DNA of 64,000 nucleotides from CAYMAZ01 sp964428185 (GCA_964428185.1 CAYRXH010000002.1:21658-85657); one strand, 5' to 3'; shown: positions 9,849 through 19,213, counted from the stretch's first letter. Notes: generated by a model from the sequence alone, not told the origin. Numbers and translations: made by a program.

Positions 9849-9920
9849 AGCCATTGATGAGATTTGAACTCATGACCCCTTCCTTACCAAGGAAGTGCTC
9901 TACCCCTGAGCTACAACGGC
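9849..9920 (-). tRNA. tRNA-Thr (anticodon GGT)
   Basis: 72-base cloverleaf with acceptor GCCGTTG/CAATGGC, D-arm GCTCAGGGGTAGAGC, anticodon loop CTTGGTA and T-loop AGTTCAAATCT. The discriminator is U. CCA is not encoded. It is the last of four tRNAs ahead of tuf. Confidence 0.94.
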
Positions 9921-9928
9921 TTTGCATG

Positions 9929-10001
9929 AGCGGAAGACGGGATTCGAACCCGCCACCTAAAGCTTGGAAGGCTTTCGCTCTACCAAATGAGCTACTTCCG
10001 C
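9929..10001 (-). tRNA. tRNA-Gly (anticodon TCC)
   Basis: 73-base cloverleaf with acceptor GCGGAAG/CTTCCGC, D-arm GCTCATTTGGTAGAGC, anticodon loop CTTCCAA and T-arm GCGGGTTCGAATCCCGT. Discriminator U, typical of tRNA-Gly. No encoded CCA. Confidence 0.95.
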
Positions 10002-10013
10002 TAATTTTCTGAG

Positions 10014-10095
10014 TGGGGAGAGAAGGATTCGAACCTCCGAAGGCGTCGCCAACAGATTTACAGTCTGCCCCATTTAACCACTCTGGAATCTCCCC
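10014..10095 (-). tRNA. tRNA-Tyr (anticodon GTA)
   Basis: 82-base class II tRNA with a long variable arm. Acceptor GGGGAGA/TCTCCCC, anticodon loop CTGTAAA, T-arm GGAGGTTCGAATCCTTC. The discriminator is A. CCA is not encoded. Confidence 0.94.
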
Positions 10096-10102
10096 CTGTT
10101 TG

Positions 10103-10176
10103 AGCCGATGGAGGGATTCGAACCCCCGACCAGCTGATTACAAATCAGCTGCTCTGGCCAGCTGAGCTACATCGGC
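10103..10176 (-). tRNA. tRNA-Thr (anticodon TGT)
   Basis: 74-base cloverleaf, promoter-proximal member of the tRNA cluster. Acceptor GCCGATG/CATCGGC, D-arm GCTCAGCTGGCCAGAGC, anticodon loop TTTGTAA, T-arm GGGGGTTCGAATCCCTC. Discriminator U; no encoded CCA. Confidence 0.95.
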
Positions 10177-10246
10177 TTTTCTCCTCAAAGAACGCAAACC
10201 CTTGACCATCACCGTGTTTCATGTTTAGGGCCAAAAATTCGGACTG

Positions 10247-10276
10247 CAAAAATAGTAAGTATTTCTGATATGACAA
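10247..10276 (-). promoter_or_regulatory. Promoter of the tRNA-tuf-secE operon
   Basis: On the minus strand a TTG (-33) at 10274-10276 is followed after exactly 19 bases by TATTTTTG (-7 consensus TAnnTTTG) at 10247-10254. This matches the Bacteroidetes primary-sigma promoter and lies about 70 bases ahead of the first tRNA. A second TAnnTTTG overlaps the -33 position. Confidence 0.75.
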
Positions 10277-10336
10277 AAATATTTTGCCTTTTTTTGTGTT
10301 TTTCAGAAAAAATTCATTGCGATTGCTCTCTTCTGT

Positions 10337-11566
10337 TTATTTTGAACTCAGATTGCTTACATATAAACGTTTGTAAGCATCTCCATAATATTGCTTATAC
10401 AAAAAGAAAAGATTTCCGTTGTAAAATCTGATATTTTCAATGTGTGAGTATCCACTTAGTTTTGTTTCTTCTCCTGCTTCACCTGTCTCTATGTTAATCG
10501 GGACAATATATGTCGTGCTTTTTCTGATGATTGATGTGTAAAACATATCCTTAACAGGATCATAATAAAAATCACCTGACCATTGCTTGTCTTTTATAAA
10601 CTGCATCTCTGTTTCATCGGTCAGTGAGCCCGTTAAACCTGAATAATGCTAAATATTACCTGTGATACAATTAAATACAAGTACTTCTGAATCCCGCACA
10701 AATACAGGTGCCTGTATGGGTTTGAAAAATATCTGACTTGCAAAGCGATTATCAAATTCTTTGCCGTCAAAAAATGCACCCCATGACATCATTTCAATTC
10801 CTTCATCATTAATATATGTCTTGAATTCTTCAGCATTCCTTTTCTCGTTTTTCCATGAATAATAGCTTAGTATCTGGTTGTTATAGTAATATTTCTTGAG
10901 CAGAAGAGTGTATAGAGTGGCAGCAAAAGAATTTCTTGCAGTATTAATAATTGATGCATCAATTGCTTCAGAAAAGCTGAACAGACTGTCCCTGAAAAAA
11001 ATCTGATGTCCGTTACCGTTCAGTACAATATAACAATAATTATCCGGATCCTGATAGAGTCCGCCGTTGTTTTCAATTTCTTGTTCAGCCAGTTTTTCTC
11101 CTGCAGTTGAAAACATTATAAGATATTGTCTTGAAAACATTCTGTTTTTATATGCCACAGCCAGAATATTGCCATCCATTATCCGATAATCTGTAATAAA
11201 ATATTGATCTTCAGGGTTGATACACCTGATTTGTTCAGCCCATACACTAAACTCCGGAAGTACTTTTGATGACTTTGAAAGGAGTACAGTAGAATGTCCT
11301 GTTTGATTTGGCTTCACTGTTATTGAATCTGATGAATAACTGATATGCGAAATGCTTAAGACACATGGTGTATGATGAATTCTGAGGCTAAAATTTCCTG
11401 AATAATCGCTGACAGTCCCTGATGTGGTTCCTTCAATGAAGATATTAGCTCCCTGCAAAGGTTGCATGCTGGCTGAATCAATAACTGTTCCCGTGAATAT
11501 GAATGTCTGGGAAAAACACATGGAATGCAATAAAATTATTCCTAAAATCAGTATAAGTTTCTTCAT
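10337..11566 (-). pseudogene. Secreted carboxypeptidase-regulatory-domain protein interrupted by an in-frame TAG
   Basis: A signal peptide (MKKLILILGIILLHSMCFSQ) is followed by a carboxypeptidase-D regulatory-like beta-sandwich (residues about 22-100: GTVIDSASMQPLQGANIFIE). After that comes a beta-rich region of unknown fold that may be propeller-like. The frame stops at TAG 10649-10651 (codon 306). The same frame then continues open for another 104 codons, and sense reading resumes directly (HYSGLTGSLTDETEMQF). A single nonsense mutation is therefore the simplest reading, with about 410 residues originally. It starts 2 bases after the upstream TPR gene and is the last gene of the sigma-factor operon. 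A truncated 305-residue product may still be made. Confidence 0.7.
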
Positions 11567-11568
11567 GG

Positions 11569-12616
11569 CTATTGTGCATTTAGGATTTTTAATTTTATCT
11601 GTATGGCAATGTCTGAAAAAGGACTTTGTTCAGAAAGCATGCTTTCTATGAGGGTCAGAGCCTCAATGGTGTTCCCTTCCTGATGGAACATGTATAGTTT
11701 ATGAAGGCGGGATTCATGATAAAATGTCCTGAATGTCGAATGTTCACAATGATGAAAATAGGAAAATGCTGTTTCATATCGCCCAAGCTGAAATAATATG
11801 AGTCCTTTGTAATAGATTCCGTTTTCATCATCAGGTCGCTGATTGAGTAAAATATCGGTTAGCCTGAGCGCTTCTTTCAGATGCCCTGATTCCATAAATA
11901 TTGAAATTTTTTTTCATGTAGTCAAGATATGCAATGGTGTCTTGCATAAGAAATGTTTCATGAAGCCTGACTGCATCCTGGTTTTCATATTTAGCCTCAA
12001 GTCCGGTAAGTGTAGGAAGTAGCAGGGGGTTATTTTTTTCATATATGGAAGTGAAATCAAAAAATTTATATTGACCGTAATTGACAGAAGGGAAACTTGA
12101 ATAATGTGGAACAGTTGGACTAAAATCCGGAATAGTCAGTCTGTCTGATGAGATTGCTTTCATAGGCTGCATTTCAGAACATGCTGGTTTGTTCATGCAA
12201 GTATTGTATGGACGTGAATGTTGATTGGTAATTTTAAAGTTCTCAGTTTCACTTTGAGCATCACTCACAATATTGCTCACTGAATGAGTGATGATTTTTC
12301 CTTCAGAAGAATATTCCTTGTGCATTTGCTCAAATGAGGAGCGAAGGATGTGAATGAATATTATACCTGTTGTTGCAGCAGCAACCAAACCTGTAATGGC
12401 AGCTGCTTTGATAGGTAGCGTAAGTGCAATCCAAGTTGTTTTAAGAATAAGAAATCTGAGTTTAAAACGAATTCTGGGAATTCTGGATACACTCCAGGGA
12501 AATAAACTGAATCCTTCTGATGCATCCCTGCTGAAATCATCGTCATCAATCATGTTTATTCTGTATTGAATGAATCCAAGAAATGGCAACATACATTTAT
12601 AATTGTTATTTTTCAT
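11569..12616 (-). pseudogene. Membrane-anchored TPR protein of the sigma operon, frameshifted at an A8 run
   Basis: The N-terminal part has a short cytoplasmic segment, one transmembrane stretch near residues 65-90 (IALTLPIKAAAITGLVAAAT), and an extracytoplasmic region. The C-terminal 108 codons form helical TPR-like repeats (GHLKEALRLTDILLN, DENGIYYKGLILFQLGRYETA) in another frame. The two frames meet at a run of eight A on the minus strand (11907-11914). Removing one A gives the continuous reading YMKKISIFMESGHLKEA. The first ATG overlaps the sigma gene by 11 bases; a start at MIDDDDF (12553) is equally possible. Its position after an ECF sigma factor and its topology suggest an anti-sigma or signalling role, which is inferred. 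Confidence 0.65.
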
Positions 12617-13193
12617 TGTTGTTTTCTGTGACTTTGTAAAGACTGATTCTCAGATTTCTCTTCCCGTTCTGTATATGGCTTTTTACTTCACTGAGGGAGT
12701 ATCCGGTATGGGATGAAACATCGTTATAGCTGAGGTGTTCAAGATAAAAGAGCCGGATGCATTTCTGCTGTTCAGGTTTGAGCTTTGAAAGAAGATGATT
12801 CAATGTATGAATTAAAGTTTCGGTTGTGTGTTGTGGATCTGATTCTGATGTATAAGTTTCAGATGCAATAGTCTCGGCAATAAGATCAACAAAGTATGGT
12901 TTCTTTTTTCTCAAAATCATCAGACAATGGTTGTTACAGTATGTGTGGAGCCAGGCTCTGAAACATTCTATCTGGTATTTTCGGATATCAGATATCAGTC
13001 GTTCAAATATTGCCATTGTTTCATCTTCAGCAGTATTGAAGTCTTTCAGGTATTTCAGGAAGAGACCGAAAACAAGCCGGGCATATCTGTTATACAGGAT
13101 GCCAAGAACAGCAGGATTGCCCGATTCAATGAACCGGGCAATGACTGCTTCGTCACTGAGATCTTTGAGCCTGTTATTCCCTGTGAGCTTCAT
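12606..13193 (-). CDS. ECF-type RNA polymerase sigma factor (sigma-70 family)
   Basis: 195 residues. Region 2 covers about residues 28-95 (LYNRYARLVFGLFLKYLKDFNTAEDETM, with a FRAWLHTYCNNHCL segment). Region 4 covers about 130-190 (LLSKLKPEQQKCIRLFYLEHLSY followed by a helix-turn-helix NDVSSHTGYSLSEVKSHI). No region 1 or 3, as expected for ECF sigmas. It starts 2 bases after the plug-domain protein stop and overlaps the next gene by 11 bases, so the four genes act as one transcript. The TM-TPR protein just downstream is the natural candidate regulator. Confidence 0.88.
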   Translation of the reverse strand: MKLTGNNRLKDLSDEAVIARFIESGNPAVLGILYNRYARLVFGLFLKYLKDFNTAEDETMAIFERLISDIRKYQIECFRAWLHTYCNNHCLMILRKKKPYFVDLIAETIASETYTSESDPQHTTETLIHTLNHLLSKLKPEQQKCIRLFYLEHLSYNDVSSHTGYSLSEVKSHIQNGKRNLRISLYKVTENNNEK

Positions 13194-13195
13194 CT

Positions 13196-13957
13196 TTATT
13201 TATTCATAAGTTCTCTTGAGCGTTCTTTTGACAACCAACTGAAATATCCTTCTGATTCAATAATGATGACACCACCGGTAAAGTCTCCGTATTTTGCTGG
13301 AATTCCTCCCGAATATACTGTCATATTTCCAATTCCCCGCGTGGGAATCATGGCTGTTGTATTCACCATTTTCACACCATCAACAATATACACTGCATCA
13401 TTGGCCCGTGAACCTCTGAAGTGGATTTCTCTCTGATCTTCTGAAGAGTAGATGTCACTTGTTGTAGCAGTAAGCAGCATATTGAAATTGCTTGAACCAG
13501 GGATTTTTTTTGCGACAATCATGTCCATGGTTTTCTTTGATGGATCTTCTGCATCTACAAGATCTTTTTCCCAAGTGATATAAACCGTTGGCAAATTGTT
13601 GCCCTGAGGGAGTTGTACTTGCTTGATATAGGTAATTTTGTCAGCATCAACAATGACCCCGACAGTTTCAACTTCTCCGTAACCAATAAGTGAGGCTGTA
13701 ACAATGAAGGTTCCCACCGGGACAGGTTTCATCCTGAAGTATCCGTCGAAATCAGCAACTGTACCTACCAGTATTGTTCCGTCAATTTTAATATAGACAT
13801 TTGCCAGCGGAACTGGGTCTCCTGTTTCTGCATCAATGATTTGTCCGTGAATTTCTCCGCTGCTCTGTGAATATAATGAAGGAGTGTACAGAACAAGACA
13901 AGTGATAAACAGATAATGTAAAATTGAAATTTGAATGGGAAGTCTGAACTTTTTCAT
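13196..13957 (-). CDS. Carboxypeptidase-regulatory + TonB-plug domain protein without a beta-barrel
   Basis: The chosen start MKKFRLPIQ gives a normal signal peptide ending near SLYSQ; in-frame ATGs at 13975 and 13993 would only lengthen its n-region. A carboxypeptidase-regulatory domain follows (GEIHGQIIDAETGDPVPLAN). Then comes a TonB-receptor plug fold with REIHFRGSRANDAVYIVDG and a GIGNMTVYSGGIPAKYGDFT segment, the usual plug C-terminal motif. The protein ends there at about 253 residues, where a TonB-dependent receptor would continue into a 22-strand barrel. It is first in the operon with an ECF sigma factor. A barrel-less plug paired with a sigma factor hints at an envelope signalling role rather than transport. 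Confidence 0.8.
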   Translation of the reverse strand: MKKFRLPIQISILHYLFITCLVLYTPSLYSQSSGEIHGQIIDAETGDPVPLANVYIKIDGTILVGTVADFDGYFRMKPVPVGTFIVTASLIGYGEVETVGVIVDADKITYIKQVQLPQGNNLPTVYITWEKDLVDAEDPSKKTMDMIVAKKIPGSSNFNMLLTATTSDIYSSEDQREIHFRGSRANDAVYIVDGVKMVNTTAMIPTRGIGNMTVYSGGIPAKYGDFTGGVIIIESEGYFSWLSKERSRELMNK

Positions 13958-14183
13958 AAGGCATTTGGTTTTCATGTTTTCATAGGGATGCATCAGTTTT
14001 TGTTTTTCACAAGTCTGTTGTTCAATTTATTCTTAAAGTTATAATTATTCATAACCAAAGACAACAAACATCAAACAAAAGGTAGAGATGAAGCAGTTTG
14101 TGGTAGAAGCTGAAAAAGAGTTTTATTTAAATTCATAGGTGTTTTTATAAGAAAAAATGTAATTTTACAAAAAAGAAGCATGT

Positions 14184-15032
14184 ATGGACAGAGTGGGATC
14201 TGTTGATAAACTTCAGAGAATTGCATTTGATATACGCATAAGCGTTATTCATTCGCTGGCTGCGGCAGGTTCAGGACATCTGGGTGGATCCCTTGGTCTT
14301 GCAGATGTTTTTACGGTATTGTATTTTCAAGTTTTAAACCATAAACCTTCCTGTCCTGATTGGGAACATCGCGACAGACTCATATTGTCTGTGGGTCATC
14401 TGGCTCCTTTACTTTATGCTACTCTGGCAAAGTCAGGGTATTTTAATGAATCTGAGCTCTCTACCCTCAGACAGCTTGATTCACGATTGCAAGGTCATCC
14501 TAGCAAGGAGTTCGGATTGCCGGGGATTGAAATATCCTCTGGAAGTCTTGGACAGGGACTATCGGTATCTGTGGGGATTGCTCTGGCTGCAAGAATGGAC
14601 AACAGGAATATGCATGTGTATACTGTCATGGGTGATGGTGAATTGCAGGAAGGCAGTGTATGGGAAGCGGCAATGAGTGCTGGCTTTTACAAGCTTGATA
14701 ACCTGATTGCCATTGTTGACAGAAACTACAAACAGATAGACGGAGATACTGAGCAGGTGATGGCGCTTGAACCCCTATCTGCCAAATGGCAATCTTTCGG
14801 ATGGGAGTGTTTCAGTTGTAATGGAAATAATATCAGGGAGTTAACAGACGTTTTTGCCAAAATGAAATCTGTGAAAGGCAAGCCTTGTGTGTTGTTGGCA
14901 AGGACGGTGATGGGAAAAGGAATTCCATCAATCGAAAACAATCATCTTTGGCATGGAAAAGCTCCAGATACAATGCAGATTAAGCAATTCATAAAAGAAC
15001 TTGAGGATTATGCCCATGAAGGAAATCATTAA
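14184..15032 (+). CDS. Transketolase, N-terminal (thiamine-diphosphate) subunit
   Basis: 282 residues, the first half of a split transketolase of the pentose phosphate pathway. It has the ThDP-binding motif GDGELQEGSVWEAAM, GHLGGSLGLADV near the N-terminus, and HPSKE plus SSGSLGQGLSVSVG. The second half is encoded by the next, overlapping gene. Two-gene transketolases are common in Bacteroidetes, Firmicutes and archaea. Confidence 0.93.
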   Translation: MDRVGSVDKLQRIAFDIRISVIHSLAAAGSGHLGGSLGLADVFTVLYFQVLNHKPSCPDWEHRDRLILSVGHLAPLLYATLAKSGYFNESELSTLRQLDSRLQGHPSKEFGLPGIEISSGSLGQGLSVSVGIALAARMDNRNMHVYTVMGDGELQEGSVWEAAMSAGFYKLDNLIAIVDRNYKQIDGDTEQVMALEPLSAKWQSFGWECFSCNGNNIRELTDVFAKMKSVKGKPCVLLARTVMGKGIPSIENNHLWHGKAPDTMQIKQFIKELEDYAHEGNH

Positions 15033-15981
15033 ATATAGGGAAATTATTCCAACGAAGGTAGGTTTTGCCCGAGGTCTTGTGAGCGCTGGCAGAAACAATC
15101 CTGAACTGGTTTGTCTGGGAACTGATATAACTTCATCAGTTGGAATGGATGGTTTTGCTTCTGAATTTCCAGATCGGTTTTTTTCAATTGGTATTGCGGA
15201 ACAGAATGCAACAGGGGTGGCTGCCGGAATGGCATTAATGAAAAAAATACCCGTTTTTTCAACCTATGGTGTTTTTTCTGCATTCAGAGCTGCAGACCAG
15301 ATCAGGGTCTCTGTCTGTTACAATAATTTGCATGTAATTATCGGAGGAGCTCATGCCGGAGTATCAGTAGGGGCAGATGGTGCAACACATCAGGCACTCG
15401 AAGATATTGCTGTTATGAGAGTATTGCCGAACATGACTGTTTTATCACCTTGTGATGCAACTCAGACAGAAAAAGCTGTTCTTGAAGCAGTTGAAAATAT
15501 CAACGGACCAGTATATATCAGGTATGGTCGGGATGGGGTTCCCGATTTTACAAGTCCGGATCAGATTTTTGAAGTTGGAAAGGGGCAAATTTTAAAGTCT
15601 GGCAAGGATGTTTGCATAATTGCAACCGGTCATTTGACATGGCATGCACTTGTCGCTGCAGATCAGTTGGCAGACTCAGGTATTCGTGCAATGGTTGTTA
15701 ATATTCATACAATTAAACCTCTTGACAGGGAACTTGTGCTGAGTGCTGCTGAATATTGTGGTGCAGTGGTTTGCTGTGAAGAGCATCAGATGGCTTGTGG
15801 TCTTGGATCAACTGTTGCAGAAGTTCTGAGTCAGCATTATCCAGTACCAGTTGGTTTTGTTGGAGTCAATGATACTTTCGGTGAATCCGGTCGCCCTGCT
15901 GAACTGATGGAAAGATACGGATTGACTGATAAGGCAATTGTTAGTAAAGTATTGAATGTGCTGAAAATGAAACGAAAATGA
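15010..15981 (+). CDS. Transketolase, C-terminal (pyrimidine-binding) subunit
   Basis: About 323 residues. It carries the central pyrimidine domain with the catalytic glutamate context FSIGIAEQNATGVAAGMAL, then YGRDGVPDF, and the C-terminal domain ending near VNDTFGESGRPAELMERYGL. The ATG at 15010 or 15016 is preferred to the upstream TTG. Both overlap the stop of the N-terminal subunit gene, suggesting translational coupling that would keep the two halves equimolar. The stop codon overlaps the next start (ATGA). Confidence 0.92.
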   Translation: MPMKEIIKYREIIPTKVGFARGLVSAGRNNPELVCLGTDITSSVGMDGFASEFPDRFFSIGIAEQNATGVAAGMALMKKIPVFSTYGVFSAFRAADQIRVSVCYNNLHVIIGGAHAGVSVGADGATHQALEDIAVMRVLPNMTVLSPCDATQTEKAVLEAVENINGPVYIRYGRDGVPDFTSPDQIFEVGKGQILKSGKDVCIIATGHLTWHALVAADQLADSGIRAMVVNIHTIKPLDRELVLSAAEYCGAVVCCEEHQMACGLGSTVAEVLSQHYPVPVGFVGVNDTFGESGRPAELMERYGLTDKAIVSKVLNVLKMKRK

Positions 15982-16727
15982 TAAAATGGATGTTTTTGTA
16001 TTTATTGTTTGTGATTGGAATTTTTCCCACTCAGAAAAACACTATGAAAAACACAAATGATATGAAGGAATTACTGCTTGGAAAATTTAATCCAGCTGAA
16101 CATGAGAATTTTAAAATGGCACAATATCCATATACCCAGAAGGATGGAGTATGGCTCCAGACAGAAGTATTACTGGCTTTTCAGAAAATGCATGACGCAG
16201 CAAAAATGGATGGCATCAATTTATATATTGTGTCAGCGACTCGAACTTTTTACAGACAGAAGCAAATCTGGGAGAATAAATGGACCGGAAAAACCCTTGT
16301 GGGAGGAAAAAACCTTAAAACGACAGTTACTGATCCTCTTGAGCGTGCAAAGATTATCCTCAGATATTCTTCAATGCCCGGAACATCTCGACATCACTGG
16401 GGAACAGATATTGACATCAATAGTGTTGACCCTTCTTATTTTAAAACAGAGAAAGGCTTGAAGGAATACCAGTGGCTTTGTCAGAATGCTGCCACCTATG
16501 GATTTTGTCAGCCATATAAAAACAAGGGGACTGATAGGCAAACAGGATATGAGGATGAGGCATGGCACTGGTCCTATATTCCGGTTTCTTCAGTACTTGC
16601 TGAACAATTTCAACTCAACATAAGTTATGAAGATATCACAGGTTTTATGGGCTGTGAGACTGCCCGGGAAGCTCAGGTTATCGAAAATTATGTGTTTGGA
16701 ATCCATCCGGATTGTCTGCCAGAATAA
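15978..16727 (+). CDS. M15-family D-alanyl-D-alanine carboxypeptidase (VanY-like)
   Basis: 249 residues with an N-terminal hydrophobic segment (MFLYLLFVIGIFPTQ) for export or membrane anchoring. The M15B zinc motif is visible as S137-R-H139-H-W-G-T-D-I-D146, with the second motif EAWHW (H197). H139, D146 and H197 are the expected zinc ligands. Likely trims peptidoglycan stem peptides in the periplasm. It overlaps the transketolase stop by 4 bases, so it is co-translated with an apparently unrelated enzyme. Confidence 0.88.
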   Translation: MIKWMFLYLLFVIGIFPTQKNTMKNTNDMKELLLGKFNPAEHENFKMAQYPYTQKDGVWLQTEVLLAFQKMHDAAKMDGINLYIVSATRTFYRQKQIWENKWTGKTLVGGKNLKTTVTDPLERAKIILRYSSMPGTSRHHWGTDIDINSVDPSYFKTEKGLKEYQWLCQNAATYGFCQPYKNKGTDRQTGYEDEAWHWSYIPVSSVLAEQFQLNISYEDITGFMGCETAREAQVIENYVFGIHPDCLPE

Positions 16728-16730
16728 AAA

Positions 16731-16765
16731 AAAAAAGAGCCTGAACAATCAGGCTCTTTTTTTTG
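16731..16765. terminator. Bidirectional rho-independent terminator
   Basis: Stem AAAAAAGAGCCTGA (16731-16744) pairs with TCAGGCTCTTTTTT (16749-16762) around the loop ACAA. A/T tracts on both sides let it end the M15 gene on the plus strand and the protease gene, convergent at 16778, on the minus strand. Confidence 0.92.
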
Positions 16766-16777
16766 TGCTTAATTTAC

Positions 16778-19213
16778 TTATTGTACGATGAGTTTTTTAA
16801 TTGTATTCCCGTTTTCAGAATGAACAGTAACCATATATACACCTGCAGCAAACAAAGAGCAGTCGATATTCAGACTGTTTGTTCCTGAACTGATGTTTTG
16901 GCTGTAAACTGTTTTTCCGTTGATGTCACGAATAGTGATGAGATCAAAGTTGTGGTCGGTTTTTGTGAAAGCAAGAGTAAACTGATCTTTGGCAGGATTT
17001 GGGTGTAAAATAATTCCTGCTGTTTGTTGCTCTTCATCAATGCCCACTGTTGTACCGTCAATCAGCACATCATCAACACAAACACCATATCCGTAATTGG
17101 CATATCCTTCAAAAGCGACCCAGTATGTTGCAGTTACACTTGGGAGTGAAATTGTGCGTAAAGTCCAGCTTGTTGTGTTGGTATTATATGTTTGCAACAG
17201 ATTCCAACTTCCAGAAGCGCTGTTTTTGTAGTAAACTCTTAGTTCATCAAGGTCCCCTAACCAGTCTGCCATAGCATGGTAAAATGTCAGAGTAGCACTT
17301 GTCATACTGCTCAAATTCAGCTGGGGTGTGATAAGTTTTGAAACAGGAGCTGTATAATTGTTGATATAGAACAATGCGTTATATGAGCCTGAGTATGCAG
17401 CAGAAGGATTTCCATTAACTCCGCCATAAGCAAGGTACCAAGGTGTAGTTCCGTAGACGTATTCAATTGACCAGCAATCAACAGAGCCAGTTTCAAAATC
17501 TTCAAAGAAAGGAATTGAGAAGCTGAATACTTCAACATTCTGAGTCAGTGAATTGTTGGCAGGGTTTACATCTGTTGTGCCGTTGGGATTGGAAACTGTG
17601 GACACAAAAGTGTGAGTTCCAACACCAATTGGTATCTGCGGAAAAGTAACTGTTGCAGTTGCTCCGGTTGCCAATGAGCCTGTCCAGTTTTGGTTCACAG
17701 GAGCGCCACCGTTCAAAGTATAACTTACAGTTGCAGAAGTGAGAGTAATTGTTCCTGCATTTCTGATAACTACTTCAGGGGTTATGTTTCCGGTGCTGCA
17801 ATAGGTTTCTTCAGGAACAGTAACAGCATTCATTTGGGCATCAACGCCTGCAACTTGATTCGGGTCAAATCCATCAAGAACTAAAGGTGCTGTTCCCAGT
17901 GGGTCAAGCCAGTTGCTGAGACGTGTGGCATTAGTACCGCCACCTGTCCATGAAACTCCGAGTTTGCCATACCAGTCGGATGTCATGCTAGAGCATGATG
18001 CATAGCCTCCGTGTAACTGCCCAATAATATGTCCATTGGAGTCAAATAAGGGAGAGCCTGAAGATCCTCCTTCAGTTGTTGTGCCGTCACTCCATTGGGT
18101 GACGCGCCAATGAGTTCCGTCGCCGGGAACTGGGTTCTGCAAATATGATGTTGTTGAAACACCAAGGTCTGACCAGCTGATTTTTTTAATATCACCTGAA
18201 GGATGATGAATTCCCCATGCCGTTCCTGTGAGGGTATTATTGAGAGTTCTGTTCCATCCTGAATAATAGACATTCCATGAAGCTAGAGGTGCTGAACTGA
18301 GTTCTACAAGCCAGAAGTCTGTTGCGGCATTTCTTGCTATCTGTGTTGCTCCACTAATGGAATTGTATGGAGGTGAACTCCCAGGATTTGAACATGTTGC
18401 ACTTTGCCAGTTAAACCAGTAGACTACAGAAGAAGGATTGGAATAGCAGTGGTCAGCACTGAGAACATAAGGTGTGCCGTCGTTTGCTGTATTATTGATC
18501 AAAGAACCTGAACAGAATCCGCTTCCTCCTGAAACAAGCATACAGACTCCTCTGATCTGATCAGCCATAGGTGCTGCTTCGGGACAGGCAACATTGACGT
18601 TGCAGGAACCGGAACTGCCGAAGGATTTAATAAATTCTTCCGGGCCACGGTATCCGTGAGTCACTGTGCTTAAATGCAGTGTGCCTTCAAAAGCTGCATC
18701 TTCAGGTTCGTAATATTCCAGAGTAATATGATCACCGCGAATCAAGGTGGTGGCAAAAATCCTGTCATCCCGATTGTTGAACTCTGTAAACGCTCCCAAT
18801 ACCTCGCTGCGATCCTGATTGTAAATAAACAATGTGGAACCTTCGGGAATCTGAAAATTATCAAACTGGAAATTTAAAGATAATGCTCCGGGTGATACAA
18901 TGTCAATTCTCCACAATGTGCCACCGTCAAACAATTCATCTTTGGTCCCCATGGTTTTCACATCAATGGCTACTTCAATGTTCTGTCCGAATCTCCAGGG
19001 AATATCTTTCCGCTGATCAAGTACAATGTCTTCGGCTTTGAGTGCATCAACATCAACATAAGGCATCACCTGCATAGGCACATTTTGTGTCAGGCTTTTT
19101 TCTCCCAAGGTGAATGAAATGGGAGTACCTCCCTGACTGATCTGAGCAGCAGAATAGTGAACAAAAACTGCCATCAGAACAGAAAATACTGTCAAATTGA
19201 TAAATTTCTTCAT
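16778..19213 (-). CDS. T9SS-secreted trypsin-like serine protease (lysyl endopeptidase-like)
   Basis: 811 residues. There is a signal peptide (MKKFINLTVFSVLMAVF to AAQ), a propeptide-like region to about residue 200, and an S1-family protease domain at about 210-450. The triad is visible: H255 in LSADHC, D299 in AATDFW, S387 in EGGSSGSP. Cysteines flank the catalytic domain, as in Achromobacter/Lysobacter protease I. A CARDB-like beta domain (about 465-560) and a MAM-like/jelly-roll domain (about 565-720) follow. A T9SS type A sorting domain ends the protein (ILHPNPAKDQFTLAF to NTIKKLIVQ). Expected to be released or attached at the cell surface. Confidence 0.9.
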   Translation of the reverse strand: MKKFINLTVFSVLMAVFVHYSAAQISQGGTPISFTLGEKSLTQNVPMQVMPYVDVDALKAEDIVLDQRKDIPWRFGQNIEVAIDVKTMGTKDELFDGGTLWRIDIVSPGALSLNFQFDNFQIPEGSTLFIYNQDRSEVLGAFTEFNNRDDRIFATTLIRGDHITLEYYEPEDAAFEGTLHLSTVTHGYRGPEEFIKSFGSSGSCNVNVACPEAAPMADQIRGVCMLVSGGSGFCSGSLINNTANDGTPYVLSADHCYSNPSSVVYWFNWQSATCSNPGSSPPYNSISGATQIARNAATDFWLVELSSAPLASWNVYYSGWNRTLNNTLTGTAWGIHHPSGDIKKISWSDLGVSTTSYLQNPVPGDGTHWRVTQWSDGTTTEGGSSGSPLFDSNGHIIGQLHGGYASCSSMTSDWYGKLGVSWTGGGTNATRLSNWLDPLGTAPLVLDGFDPNQVAGVDAQMNAVTVPEETYCSTGNITPEVVIRNAGTITLTSATVSYTLNGGAPVNQNWTGSLATGATATVTFPQIPIGVGTHTFVSTVSNPNGTTDVNPANNSLTQNVEVFSFSIPFFEDFETGSVDCWSIEYVYGTTPWYLAYGGVNGNPSAAYSGSYNALFYINNYTAPVSKLITPQLNLSSMTSATLTFYHAMADWLGDLDELRVYYKNSASGSWNLLQTYNTNTTSWTLRTISLPSVTATYWVAFEGYANYGYGVCVDDVLIDGTTVGIDEEQQTAGIILHPNPAKDQFTLAFTKTDHNFDLITIRDINGKTVYSQNISSGTNSLNIDCSLFAAGVYMVTVHSENGNTIKKLIVQ

